From Limnohabitans sp. Rim8 (lineage in GTDB: Bacteria > Pseudomonadota > Gammaproteobacteria > Burkholderiales > Burkholderiaceae_C), in contig CAMDFK010000019.1 in the NCBI GenBank assembly GCA_945897465.1, forward strand, positions 1-64,000: a stretch of DNA of 64,000 nt. The letters run 5' to 3'. Position 1 is the first letter of the stretch; every line of letters begins with the position of its first letter. The position numbers were made by a program, and so were the translations under genes. Below are positions 44,169 through 52,947 of the stretch, piece after piece. The notes below the pieces were generated by a model. It was not told the DNA's origin, made no database searches, and worked only from the letters and a program-made list of their open reading frames with translations.

Positions 44169-45407
44169 TTAACTTCCAGCAAAGCGGCTGGCGGCGAACG
44201 GTGCCAAGTCCAAAGCTGGCGTGCGCCCAGCCACCAGGTCAGCTACCAGGGCGCCACTGATACCCCCCAGCGTTACCCCAATGTGTTGATGACCAAAGGC
44301 ATAAATCACCCTAGCTGAATCGCGCGAACGCCCCAGCACCGGCAAACCGTCGGGCAGCGTGGGCCGCAAGCCCAACCAGGGCTCACTTGGTGCGTCTAAC
44401 CCAGGCACGGCGCGTTTGGACGAGAAATGCAGTAAATCCAACAGGCCCTGGTGGCGTTGGGACTTCATGCCCGCCAACTCCACCGTGCCGGCCACTCTCA
44501 GGCCCTGCGCCATGGGCGTCATGTAAAACCCGCGCTCGGCCCAGCCGATCGGGCGCGAAATCAGGCCGGAGGCACCCGGGTACATTATGTGGTAACCACG
44601 CTCGGTTTCCAGCGGCACCTCATCGCCACACTGGCGCGCCAGAGGTTTGGAGTGGGCGCCGGCGCACACCACCACCCAGTCGTGGCCGGTTTGGCCAGCG
44701 TCGGTGCTGACGTGGACCGCGCCTGCTTGTGGTCGCAGTCCGGTGACCACGCTGCTGGCCATCTGCATACCGCCCGCCACCAACGAGGTTGTCAACGCGC
44801 GCAGGAAGTCGGCTGGGCTGGACAGAAACCAAGAGCCCTGGTAGAGCAACCCTCGGTCAAAAATCGGGGCCAGACCCGGCTCTAAGCGGGCGATGTCGTC
44901 GCGCCCCTGCACCGTGAAGTTGACGCCCAGCGAGCGGCGCAGCGACAGCGTTGATTCAGACGCGGTAAAGTTAGTAGCGCCCGAGTACAGGTACAGGCAC
45001 TCGCTGGGCTTGATAAAGGCCGCCAGGTTGGCCTGCGACGTCATCTGGGTATAGCCGTCTTGTGCCCGCGCCAGCAAGTGCGACAACGCAGTGGCCGAGG
45101 CGATGTAACGCCGCCGACCGGAGCTGGCCAGAAAGCGAAGCAACCAAGGCGTGATCTGTGGCAAGTAGGACCAACGCAGGCGGAAAGGGCTGTCGCCCGC
45201 CAGCAGATAGCGTGGCAGGTCGCGAAACACCGAAGGGTTGTTGACCGGAATGCAGGCGTAGTTGGCAAAGGTGCCGGCATTGCCAAACGAGGCGCCACCA
45301 GCCACACCGGCCGGGTCAAAGACAGTGACCTGGTGGCCATCCTGCATCAGCCAGTAGGCACTGGACAGGCCGACAAAGCCGGCGCCGATGACCGCGACAT
45401 TGGCCAT
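44169..45407 (-). CDS. FAD-dependent amino acid oxidoreductase (DadA-like)
   Basis: 412-aa DAO-superfamily flavoprotein. The FAD fingerprint VAVIGAGFVGLSSAYWLMQDGHQVTVFD (residues 4-31, partly quoted) is exact, with a C-terminal GHQHIGVTLGGISGALVADL FAD-contact segment. It resembles D-amino acid dehydrogenases that pass electrons to the respiratory chain. Within this operon it may oxidise an amino acid or amine product. It begins 3 bp after the 50-aa ORF. Confidence 0.85.
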   Translation of the reverse strand: MANVAVIGAGFVGLSSAYWLMQDGHQVTVFDPAGVAGGASFGNAGTFANYACIPVNNPSVFRDLPRYLLAGDSPFRLRWSYLPQITPWLLRFLASSGRRRYIASATALSHLLARAQDGYTQMTSQANLAAFIKPSECLYLYSGATNFTASESTLSLRRSLGVNFTVQGRDDIARLEPGLAPIFDRGLLYQGSWFLSSPADFLRALTTSLVAGGMQMASSVVTGLRPQAGAVHVSTDAGQTGHDWVVVCAGAHSKPLARQCGDEVPLETERGYHIMYPGASGLISRPIGWAERGFYMTPMAQGLRVAGTVELAGMKSQRHQGLLDLLHFSSKRAVPGLDAPSEPWLGLRPTLPDGLPVLGRSRDSARVIYAFGHQHIGVTLGGISGALVADLVAGRTPALDLAPFAASRFAGS

Positions 45408-45410
45408 GGC

Positions 45411-45563
45411 TCAGTTCCAAAGGGCGGGCTGGCTGATGCCCGTGTCGAGTAGCTTCTGCGCCACAGTCTGACGCAGCTCGGCTGGGACGAGGGCGCCAAT
45501 ACAGCCGACATATCTACAGCTTAGGTAGTCGGCCATGATGTTAATGATGTTGGGATCCAGCAT
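45411..45563 (-). CDS. Small 50-aa protein of unknown function
   Basis: An ORF of 51 codons, ATG at 45563 and TGA at 45411-45413, lies between the PuuB-like and DadA-like genes with gaps of 9 and 3 bp. The peptide starts MLDPNIINIMADYLSCRYVG and ends TGISQPALWN; it has two cysteines, no membrane segment and a mostly helical look. Tight spacing and a frame free of rare-codon clusters suggest a real gene rather than a spacer, although no strong ribosome site is visible. I recognise no family. Confidence 0.55.
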   Translation of the reverse strand: MLDPNIINIMADYLSCRYVGCIGALVPAELRQTVAQKLLDTGISQPALWN

Positions 45564-45572
45564 GGTTATTGC

Positions 45573-46871
45573 TTAAATCGGCAGTCGGTCGCGCAGCCTG
45601 TAGTAGCCGATCGAGGGCGCCAGAAACCAGGGGTTGCCGCTGTATAGCGGCCGGGTCTCAAATGCCAGCCCGTTCAGTGCGGTCTGCCCCTCTTTCAGGC
45701 CCAGCACCTGCTGCCCGATGCGCATGCCAAAATAGCTGGAGGTACCGACACCAGCGCCGCAGTAGCCCATGGCGTAGTGCATGCCCTCGTGCTTACCTAG
45801 GTGCATCAGTTCATCAAAGGTGTAAGCAACAAAACCGCACCACGAGTGGCTGATCGGCACCTCGGCCAGCTCAGGAAAAATGGTGGCCATGTCTGCATGC
45901 AGCTTGGGGCCACTGACGCGCGGATTGGTCTCCTGGTGCGACACGCGGCCACCAAACAAAATGCGTCGCCGGTCAGGTGAGGCGCGGTAGTAGAACACCA
46001 CCTTTCGCGTGTCGCTGACAATGCGGTTCTTGGGGATCAGCCGGTCCATTAGGCCCTCGGGCAGCGGGTCTGTGGCGATCATGTAGCTGCCAATCGGGAT
46101 CACGCGGCGCTGCAGCCAGGGGGTCAGGTTACCGGTGTAGCCGTTGGTGGCAATCACTACATCACGCGCCAGCACAACACCACGCGCCGTGGTCACGCGA
46201 AACTGCGCGCCCTGCTTGTCGATAGCGCTGGCTGGGCAGCGCGGGGCTACCTGCACCCCGGCCGCCAGTGCCCGTTCCAGTAAGCCCTGGTGGTAGCGCG
46301 CCGGGTGTACCGAGCAATGCTGCTCATAGACCACGCCACCCCAGTAGCCATCCGAGCCCAGTTCGCGCCGCTGCTCGGCGCGCGGCACCACATGGGCGCG
46401 CACCTCCAAGCCCTTGGGCTGCTTGGTCAGCTTGGCAGCCAGGGCTTCGTATTGCGCAGCATTGTGCGCTGCATGAAAGCGCCCGACCTGGCCGAAGTCG
46501 CAGTCAATACCTTCGCTGCGCACAAACTCGGCAATCCAGGCCAGCGACTGCTGGCCCTCGCGCAGGATACCAAAGGCACGCTCCTCACCGTGGCGCTTGG
46601 CCAGTTGGTCGAAGCCGGGTTTGATGCTGGTGGATATCTGTCCGCCATTGCGCGTGCTGCAGCCCCAGCCGGCTTCCTCGGCGTCCACCACCAGGGTGGA
46701 GCGGCCGCCGCGTGCGGTTTGCAGGGCGGCATGCAGGCCTGTGTAGCCCGCACCTATCACCAGCACATCCACCGTGGCGGGCAGCACTGCATCCGGCAGG
46801 CTGGGCCGCTGGGCGTTGTCCCACCAGTAGGGCGTAGTTTTGCAGTGGGCCATCAGGTCGTCGTGGGTCAT
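45573..46871 (-). CDS. FAD-dependent gamma-glutamyl-amine oxidoreductase (PuuB-like)
   Basis: 432-aa flavoprotein. DVLVIGAGYTGLHAALQTARGG (residues ~33-54, partly quoted) is the dinucleotide fold, CSTRNGGQISTSIKPGF (about 71) is the characteristic PuuB/DAO block, and the end MGYCGAGVGTSSYFGMRIG contacts FAD. PuuB oxidises gamma-glutamylputrescine to the aldehyde, making H2O2. The gene overlaps the GMC oxidoreductase by 4 bp and sits with PuuA-, PuuC- and PuuD-like genes. Confidence 0.87.
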   Translation of the reverse strand: MTHDDLMAHCKTTPYWWDNAQRPSLPDAVLPATVDVLVIGAGYTGLHAALQTARGGRSTLVVDAEEAGWGCSTRNGGQISTSIKPGFDQLAKRHGEERAFGILREGQQSLAWIAEFVRSEGIDCDFGQVGRFHAAHNAAQYEALAAKLTKQPKGLEVRAHVVPRAEQRRELGSDGYWGGVVYEQHCSVHPARYHQGLLERALAAGVQVAPRCPASAIDKQGAQFRVTTARGVVLARDVVIATNGYTGNLTPWLQRRVIPIGSYMIATDPLPEGLMDRLIPKNRIVSDTRKVVFYYRASPDRRRILFGGRVSHQETNPRVSGPKLHADMATIFPELAEVPISHSWCGFVAYTFDELMHLGKHEGMHYAMGYCGAGVGTSSYFGMRIGQQVLGLKEGQTALNGLAFETRPLYSGNPWFLAPSIGYYRLRDRLPI

Positions 46872-48496
46872 GGGGCATGTGTCCTGGTTGCGGCCAGCAC
46901 CAGATCGGCGCCTTTTTCGGCCAGCATTAGGGTAGGGGCGTTGGTGTTGCCCGAGGTGAGGGTGGGGAAGACGGAGGCGTCAATCACTCGCAGGCCCTGT
47001 AGGCCATGCACGCGCAACTGGGCGTCCACCACGGCCTGGCGCGGGTCTGTGCCCATGCGGCAGGTGCTGACCGGGTGGAACACGGTGGAGGCGCGCTGCG
47101 CGATGTCGTCCATGATCTGGGCGTGCGAATGCACGCCGGGCCCTGGTGTGAGTTCTTGCTCAATCACGGCCTGAAAGGCGGGTGTGGCCGCCAGTCGGCG
47201 CACCAGGCTGGCGGCGGCGTACATGGCGTCTCGGTCATGTTGCGTGGCGAGCGAGTTGGGCACGATGCGCGGCGGTTGCAACGGGTCGGTACTGCGCAGT
47301 GTCAGGTGGCCGCGGCTGTCAGGCCGGCAGGGCTGCGCGCTCAGGGCAAAGCCGGGAAAGGCGTCGGGCGCCGTCAACTCACGCTTGCCTGGCACCGCGC
47401 GCTGGTAGCTCAACGGCGAGAAATACAGCTGCATGTCGGGGTGCGCCAGTCCCTCGCTCGAGCGGCAAAAACCACCGCCTTGGTTAACGCTGAGCGCCAG
47501 CGGACCGCGCCGGGTGGTCAGGTACTGCAGGCCGGCCCAGAGCTTGGCCGGCCACGGCCCCAGCTGGTTGTTGAGCGTGGGCACGCGTGAGCGGTACACG
47601 TAGTCGATGCACAGGTGATCTTGCAGGTGCTGGCCCACGGCCGGGCTGTCCAGCACCAGCGGCAGTTGCAGCGCCGTCAGCGCGCCCGCTGGGCCTACCC
47701 CGGAGAGCTGCAGCAGCTGCGGTGTGTTGATGGCACCAGCCGCCACAATTACCTCGCAGCGGGCGCGGCTGCTGTGGCGCTGGCCGTGCTGCAGGTACTC
47801 GACACCGGTAGCGCGCAGCCCGTCAAAACAGATGCGCGTGGCCAGCGCGCCTGTCTCTACCCGCAAATTGGCGCGCCGCCGCGCTGGGCGCAGGTAGGCG
47901 CTGCTGGCCGAGGCCCGTACGCCATGGCGGGTGGTGATCTGGTTGATCGCCACGCCCTCGTTGGAGGCGCCGTTGATGTCTGGGTTGCGCACCAGGCCGA
48001 GCTGCTCACCGGCGCGCAGGTAGACCTCGCATAGCGGGTGCACTTGGCTGGAGACATCGCTCACCTGCATCGGCCCATCGGCACCTCGAGTTTCGCTGGG
48101 TCCGTGTGGACTGTCCTCGAGCTTCTTAAAATAGGGCAGCACATCGTCCCAGCCCCAGCCGGTATTGCCCAGTGCAGCCCAGTCGTCAAAGTCACGCTGC
48201 TGACCGCGGATGAAAACCATGGCGTTGATGCTGCTGGAGCCGCCCAACACCTTGCCGCGTGGCCAGTAACCTTGACGCTCAGCCAGCCCCGGATCGGGCT
48301 CGGTGCGGTACATCCAGTTGACCTTGGGGTTGTAGAAAGACATGCCGTAGCCAATCGGGGCTTTCAGCCAAAAGCGCTGGTCACTGCCTCCGGCCTCCAA
48401 CAGCAGCACGCGGTGCCGCCCGCAAGTGGTCAACCGGTTGGCCAGCACACAGCCGGCCGATCCGGCGCCAACTACGATGAAATCAAATTCGCTCAT
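46868..48496 (-). CDS. GMC-family FAD oxidoreductase (choline/alcohol dehydrogenase type)
   Basis: 542-aa flavoenzyme, first gene of the operon. FDFIVVGAGSAGCVLANRL (residues 4-22, partly quoted) binds ADP, WPRGKVLGGSSSINAMVFIRG (about 78) is GMC signature 1, and GAINTPQLLQLSGVGP (about 256) is signature 2. The C-terminal active-site His region is TVFHPVSTCRMG (about 470). Relatives oxidise choline and other alcohols. Together with the Fe-alcohol dehydrogenase it points to hydroxylated amine substrates. Confidence 0.88.
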   Translation of the reverse strand: MSEFDFIVVGAGSAGCVLANRLTTCGRHRVLLLEAGGSDQRFWLKAPIGYGMSFYNPKVNWMYRTEPDPGLAERQGYWPRGKVLGGSSSINAMVFIRGQQRDFDDWAALGNTGWGWDDVLPYFKKLEDSPHGPSETRGADGPMQVSDVSSQVHPLCEVYLRAGEQLGLVRNPDINGASNEGVAINQITTRHGVRASASSAYLRPARRRANLRVETGALATRICFDGLRATGVEYLQHGQRHSSRARCEVIVAAGAINTPQLLQLSGVGPAGALTALQLPLVLDSPAVGQHLQDHLCIDYVYRSRVPTLNNQLGPWPAKLWAGLQYLTTRRGPLALSVNQGGGFCRSSEGLAHPDMQLYFSPLSYQRAVPGKRELTAPDAFPGFALSAQPCRPDSRGHLTLRSTDPLQPPRIVPNSLATQHDRDAMYAAASLVRRLAATPAFQAVIEQELTPGPGVHSHAQIMDDIAQRASTVFHPVSTCRMGTDPRQAVVDAQLRVHGLQGLRVIDASVFPTLTSGNTNAPTLMLAEKGADLVLAATRTHAP

Positions 48497-48597
48497 TCGC
48501 TTGCCATTAAATACGACATGCGGATCATCCCACTGGTATTGGATGGGTGCAAAGGTCCGCTTTAGCCAAAATTACAGGCCACGAGTGAACAGGCGGA
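48497..48597. promoter_or_regulatory. Promoter region of the amine operon with TGGTAT motif
   Basis: 101 bp between the regulator stop and the GMC gene start. It contains TGGTAT at 48534-48539 (ATACCA on the operon strand), the half-site reported for GabR-type regulators. A -10/-35 pair is not clear. Confidence 0.4.
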
Positions 48598-50118
48598 CTA
48601 GCGGGCTTGCGTCTTTTGCTTGACGGCCAAGCTTAGGTGGGCTTCAAGCACCTGCGCCAGCACCTCAACGCCGGCGGTGATCAGCTTGGGCGAGACGCCG
48701 GCATAACCCATCACCAAGCCGTTGACGGCCACAGGCGACAGCGCAAATCGGCTGATCGGAGAAACCGTCACTTGTCGCTGCTCGGCATCTCGGGAGATGG
48801 CCGTTTCAGACATTGAAGCAGGCAGCAACGCAATGGTGTGCAGGCCGCCGTGTGTCGGCTGTACATCAAGTAGGCCGGTCAGTCGCTGGTGTGCAGCGGC
48901 CATCAGTACATCGTGGCGCTCCCGGTAAATCAGTCGCATGCGACGCACATGGGACGCAAAATATCCTTCGTCGATAAATTCAGCCACCATCGCCTGGGTA
49001 TGCGAGGGCACGCCCGGCAAAAACTTGCTCATGATGGTGCCAAATGTGTCTACCAGCGTCGGCGGCACCAACACGTAGCCCAAGCGCAGTGCCGGAAACA
49101 GCGACTTGCTGAAGGTGCCAACATAAATCACCTGGCCGTTGGTGTCCACGCTCTTAAGCGTGGGCGGCGGCCGTCCGGTGAAGAAGAATTCGCCGTCATA
49201 GTCGTCCTCAATCACCCATGCGCCAGCGCGCTCGGCGGCGTTCAGCAGAGCAAAGCGACGCTCAAGGCTCATCACGTTGCCCATTGGTTGCTGGTGGGAC
49301 GGTGTCACAAAAGCCAGCCGGAACTGCGGGCTCAGGCGCAGTGCCTCGTCCACCCGCAAGCCTTCGGCATCAACCGGAACTGGCACTAGGTTAGCGCCGC
49401 AAGCGATCAGGCTGTTGCGCGCACCGATGGCGCCAGGGTTTTCAAACCACACGTTCTCGCCCGGGTTGAGCAGGGTAGAACCAATCAGGTGAAAAGCCTG
49501 CTGCGCGCCACCAACGATAAAAATTTGTTCGGCTTCGCAGGCGATGCCGCGGTTGACGCGCAGGTGCGAGGCCAGCGCGCGGCGCAATTGGGGCAAGCCA
49601 TCCGGGTCGCCATAGCCCAGTATGTCGTCACGTGCGCCACGCAGATACTTGGCCGACAGACGCGCCCATTGCGCCATCGGAAACACATCAAACGCTGGCA
49701 GAGCGGTGGTGAAGGCTCGAGCCATGTGCGGTAGCCGCTTGCGGTCAGCAAAGCGGCTCACCGCCTTCGCCATCATGCCGGACAGTTTCGGTGCAGAGTA
49801 CACCAGCGGCGGCGCATCGGGCTGCTGCAGCTTGGGTCGGCTTACGTTGAGCACGGCACTGACAAAAGTGCCAGCCCCGGTACGGGACTCCAGCAACCCC
49901 TCGGCCACCAGGCGGTCAAAAACCTCTATCACGGTGTTACGTGACAGGCCCAAGTCGCGCGCCAGCGTTCGACTGGCCGGAAGGCGTTCACCAGCCAAAA
50001 AGCCACCAGTCAAAATCATTTCGCGAAGAGCAATGCACAGCTGGGTGCTGACCGGCTGTTGGACTTCACGGTTGATCTGGATCGACAGAAGTAGCGAGCC
50101 GCCTGCGCGTTTGACCAT
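48598..50118 (-). CDS. MocR/GabR-type PLP-dependent transcriptional regulator
   Basis: 506-aa two-part regulator. The N-terminal GntR-like winged helix (REMILTGGFLAGERLPASRTLARDLGLSRNTVIEVFDRL, partly quoted, about residues 26-64) is joined to an aminotransferase-like domain. That domain has a PLP lysine in YVGTFSKSLFPALRLGY (about 332) and DDYDGEF upstream of it. Such proteins sense amines or PLP adducts. I start at ATG 50118 because the longer frame overlaps the divergent gene. It lies between the two arms of the island and probably controls both. Confidence 0.88.
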   Translation of the reverse strand: MVKRAGGSLLLSIQINREVQQPVSTQLCIALREMILTGGFLAGERLPASRTLARDLGLSRNTVIEVFDRLVAEGLLESRTGAGTFVSAVLNVSRPKLQQPDAPPLVYSAPKLSGMMAKAVSRFADRKRLPHMARAFTTALPAFDVFPMAQWARLSAKYLRGARDDILGYGDPDGLPQLRRALASHLRVNRGIACEAEQIFIVGGAQQAFHLIGSTLLNPGENVWFENPGAIGARNSLIACGANLVPVPVDAEGLRVDEALRLSPQFRLAFVTPSHQQPMGNVMSLERRFALLNAAERAGAWVIEDDYDGEFFFTGRPPPTLKSVDTNGQVIYVGTFSKSLFPALRLGYVLVPPTLVDTFGTIMSKFLPGVPSHTQAMVAEFIDEGYFASHVRRMRLIYRERHDVLMAAAHQRLTGLLDVQPTHGGLHTIALLPASMSETAISRDAEQRQVTVSPISRFALSPVAVNGLVMGYAGVSPKLITAGVEVLAQVLEAHLSLAVKQKTQAR

Positions 50119-50148
50119 CAGGAGTAGGGCATATAAATCATCACAATA

Positions 50149-50154
50149 TGGTAT
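50149..50154. promoter_or_regulatory. TGGTAT (ATACCA) motif in divergent regulator promoter
   Basis: The hexamer lies in the 93-bp region between the MocR-type regulator and the enolase-superfamily gene, in context ATATGGTATCA. A near-inverse TTACCA occurs at 50192-50197. ATACCA is the half-site known for B. subtilis GabR. Confidence 0.4.
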
Positions 50155-50170
50155 CACCCATTGTTCAAAA

Positions 50171-50186
50171 TGGACCTTTGAGTCCA
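50171..50186. promoter_or_regulatory. Inverted repeat TGGAC-N6-GTCCA
   Basis: Perfect 5-bp inverted repeat 26 bp before the enolase-superfamily ATG. It may be a second regulator site or a chance symmetry. Confidence 0.3.
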
Positions 50187-50211
50187 CCCAATTACCAACG
50201 ATTATCAGTCC

Positions 50212-51315
50212 ATGAAGATCCAACGAATCGAAACCTTTTCCGACCCATTTGTCAGCTTTACCCGGGTGACTGCCGAAGACGGCACCCAAGGCTGGGGCCA
50301 AGTGTCCACTTACCACGCCGACCTCACGGCGCAAATTCTGCACCGCCAGGTGGCGCCCTGGGCCCTGGGCCACGACGCAACGGATATCCATGGTCTGAGC
50401 GCACTGGTGCCAGAGCGCGAGCACAAGTTTCCGGGCTCGCACCTGTACCGGGCACTGTGCGGGGTCGAGACCGCGCTGTGGGACCGGCTGGGCAAGGCCG
50501 AAGGCAAGCCGGTGTGCGAGTTGCTGGGCGGCGCGCCGCGACGCCTGCGCGCCTACGCCTCGTCTATGAAGCGCGATATCACGCCCAAGGACGAGGTACG
50601 CCGACTGCAGGGCTTGCGCGACCAGTATGGCTTTGACGCCTTCAAGTTCAGGGTGGGCGCTGAATATGGCCACGACAAGGACGAGTGGCCCGGCCGCACC
50701 GAAGAAATTGTGCCCGCTATGCGCCTTGGCCTGGGCGATGCAGTGGAACTGCTGGTGGACGCCAACAGTTGTTACTCGCCGGCACGCGCCATCGAGGTCG
50801 GCCGCCTATTGGAGGCCAACGGCATCTGCCATTTCGAGGAGCCCTGCCCGTACTGGGAGTTGGAGCAAACCCGAACCGTGCGTGAGGCTTTGTCGATTGA
50901 CGTGACCGGTGGTGAGCAGGACTGCTACCTGCCGATGTGGAAGCACATGATCGCCATGCACGCGGTGGACATCGTGCAGCCCGACGTCTGCTACATGGGC
51001 GGCATGGTGCGCAGCCAGCAGGTGGCGCAAATGGCGCACGCGGCCGGCCTGCCCTGCACCCCGCACAGCGCCAACCTGTCGCTGGTGACACTGTTCACCA
51101 TGCACCTGCTTTGCGCCATTCCCAACCCTGGCAAGTACCTTGAGTTCTCCATTGAGGGCTCCGACTATTACCCCTGGCAGGAGGGTTTGTATGTGGAGTC
51201 TCCCTACAAAATCAGGGATGGCCATATCGAGTTGCCGGCAGGTCCGGGCTGGGGCATAGAGATCCACCCCTACTGGCTGCAACGCGCCAGCTACCAGATG
51301 AGCGAGGTGAGCTGA
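50212..51315 (+). CDS. Mandelate racemase/muconate lactonizing enzyme family protein
   Basis: 367-aa enolase-superfamily enzyme. The capping domain holds GAETALWDRLGKAEG-like VETALWDRLGKAEGKPVCELLGG (about residue 84). The barrel has KFRVG (about 145) with a Lys base, metal ligands in LVDANSCYSP (about 180), HFEEPCPYWE (about 205) and TGGEQD (about 231), and a terminal His/Asp region near CTPHSANLSL. It likely dehydrates or racemises a hydroxy or sugar acid. The substrate is not predictable. A GTG-started aldehyde dehydrogenase follows immediately. Confidence 0.87.
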   Translation: MKIQRIETFSDPFVSFTRVTAEDGTQGWGQVSTYHADLTAQILHRQVAPWALGHDATDIHGLSALVPEREHKFPGSHLYRALCGVETALWDRLGKAEGKPVCELLGGAPRRLRAYASSMKRDITPKDEVRRLQGLRDQYGFDAFKFRVGAEYGHDKDEWPGRTEEIVPAMRLGLGDAVELLVDANSCYSPARAIEVGRLLEANGICHFEEPCPYWELEQTRTVREALSIDVTGGEQDCYLPMWKHMIAMHAVDIVQPDVCYMGGMVRSQQVAQMAHAAGLPCTPHSANLSLVTLFTMHLLCAIPNPGKYLEFSIEGSDYYPWQEGLYVESPYKIRDGHIELPAGPGWGIEIHPYWLQRASYQMSEVS

Positions 51316-52809
51316 GTGACCCCTGAACTGCAGCGCTGGGTGCAGGAGGCACAGGCCACCGGCACGCTGGCAGATTTGCCGGACTGCCACTTCATTGACG
51401 GCGCTGCCGTGGCCTCTGCCGATGGCGGCACCATGGAGACGCTGGACCCCGGCACGGGTCGGATGTTTGCCCGGTTTGCCGCCGGGCAGGCGGCAGATGT
51501 TGATGCCGCCGTGCAAGCTGCCAACCGCGCCCTCAAAGGCCCCTGGCGCGACATGGCGCCGGCACAGCGCGGCCGCGTGCTGCACCGGGTGGCGGATCTG
51601 ATTCGGGCCAACGCAGCGCGCCTGGCCGTGGTTGAGACTTTGGATGCCGGCAAACGGCTAGTGGAGGCCTTGGGCGACGTGGCAGGTGCCGCCAACTGCT
51701 TTGACTATTACGCTGGTGCATGCGATAAACACCAGGGCGACAGCCTGCCGCTGGGGCCGGACTACCTGGCCTATACCCTGCATGAACCGGTGGGTGTCAC
51801 CGCCCACATCATCCCTTGGAACTACCCCCTGTCCACCGCCGCACGCGGCCTGGCGCCGGCACTGGCCGCCGGCTGCACAGTGGTGGCCAAACCGGCAGAA
51901 CAAACGCCGCTAACCGCGCTAATGCTGGCCGAGCTGTGCCTCCAGGCTGGTGTGCCAGCTGGGGTCTGCAATGTGGTGACCGGCACCGGGCGCGAAGCTG
52001 GCGCGGCGCTGGCGCGCCACCCCGGCATCCACCACATCACCTTCACCGGCTCGGTCAACACCGGCATTGATGTGATGCGCTCGGCCGCACCCAACATCAC
52101 CCGGCTGGTGCTGGAGCTGGGTGGCAAGTCGCCACTGCTGGTGCTGGCCGATGCTGATCTGGACCAGGCTGCCGACAACGTGATGGGCGCAATTTTTGAA
52201 AACGCCGGGCAGATTTGCTCTGCTGGCTCGCGCCTTCTGGTAGCGCGCTCTGTGCATGAGCAAATGGTGGCACGGGTGGCGGCGCGTGCGCAGGCCCTGA
52301 GTCTGGGCCATGGCCTGCGCGATCCCGGCATGGGCCCGTTGAGCTCCGAGGCGCACCTGAACAAGGTGGCGGGCTACGTGGAACGGGCGCGGGCACGCGG
52401 TGTGGCGGTGCGTACCGGAGGAAACATCCAGCCAGACCCGCATACAGGGCTGGGCTGGTTTTATGAACCTACCCTGCTCGATAACCTTGCGCCCACCGAC
52501 GAGGCTGTTCAAGAGGAGATATTTGGCCCAGTTCTTTGTGTTCAGGTGTTTGATGACCTTTCCGAGGCGGTGGCCTTGGCCAATGGCACGTCGTTCGGTT
52601 TGGTGGCTGGCATATTCACAAAAGATCTTAGTGCCGCGCACCGACTGGCGCGTGACATCGACGCAGGGCAGGTTTATCTCAATGAATACTTTGCCGGCGG
52701 CATCTCGGTGCCATTTGGTGGAAACAAGCGTTCCGGTTTTGGACGCGAAAAAGGCATGGAGGCATTGCGCAGTTACTGCAAAACCAAGAGCGTAGTGGCG
52801 CGTTTGTGA
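51316..52809 (+). CDS. Aldehyde dehydrogenase (betaine-aldehyde type)
   Basis: 497-aa enzyme starting with GTG directly after the previous stop codon (TGA-GTG), hence translationally coupled. IIPWNYPLSTAARGLAPALAAGC (about residue 156) binds cofactor, LELGGKSPLLVLADADL (about 261) has the catalytic Glu, and NAGQICSAGSRLLV (about 295) the Cys. It differs clearly from the ALDH at 39429 and probably works with the enolase-superfamily enzyme and the ABC importer rather than the Puu-like operon. Confidence 0.88.
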   Translation: MTPELQRWVQEAQATGTLADLPDCHFIDGAAVASADGGTMETLDPGTGRMFARFAAGQAADVDAAVQAANRALKGPWRDMAPAQRGRVLHRVADLIRANAARLAVVETLDAGKRLVEALGDVAGAANCFDYYAGACDKHQGDSLPLGPDYLAYTLHEPVGVTAHIIPWNYPLSTAARGLAPALAAGCTVVAKPAEQTPLTALMLAELCLQAGVPAGVCNVVTGTGREAGAALARHPGIHHITFTGSVNTGIDVMRSAAPNITRLVLELGGKSPLLVLADADLDQAADNVMGAIFENAGQICSAGSRLLVARSVHEQMVARVAARAQALSLGHGLRDPGMGPLSSEAHLNKVAGYVERARARGVAVRTGGNIQPDPHTGLGWFYEPTLLDNLAPTDEAVQEEIFGPVLCVQVFDDLSEAVALANGTSFGLVAGIFTKDLSAAHRLARDIDAGQVYLNEYFAGGISVPFGGNKRSGFGREKGMEALRSYCKTKSVVARL

Positions 52810-52947
52810 GTGCCATTCCATTGTCATATTGGTATGTCGATGTTTCGAAAATGGCCCTAGTGCAAAGGCCACTGGGTTTTTAAAGTGAAATCATGTCAGT
52901 CCATCCCGGTGCTGACGTAACGACAAGTTTTTTAAAGGAGTGTTGCG
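52810..52947 (+). promoter_or_regulatory. Leader of the polyamine-type ABC operon with TGGTAT motif
   Basis: 138 bp, AT-richer than its surroundings, holding TGGTAT at 52830-52835 (context ATATTGGTATGT) and ending with a strong AAAGGAG ribosome site. An independent promoter is likely because the preceding genes end without a hairpin. Confidence 0.4.

Noticed and set aside
50119-50673. 185-codon upstream extension of the MocR-type regulator
   Set aside because: It overlaps the well-supported divergent enolase-superfamily gene and has no HTH-family counterpart.
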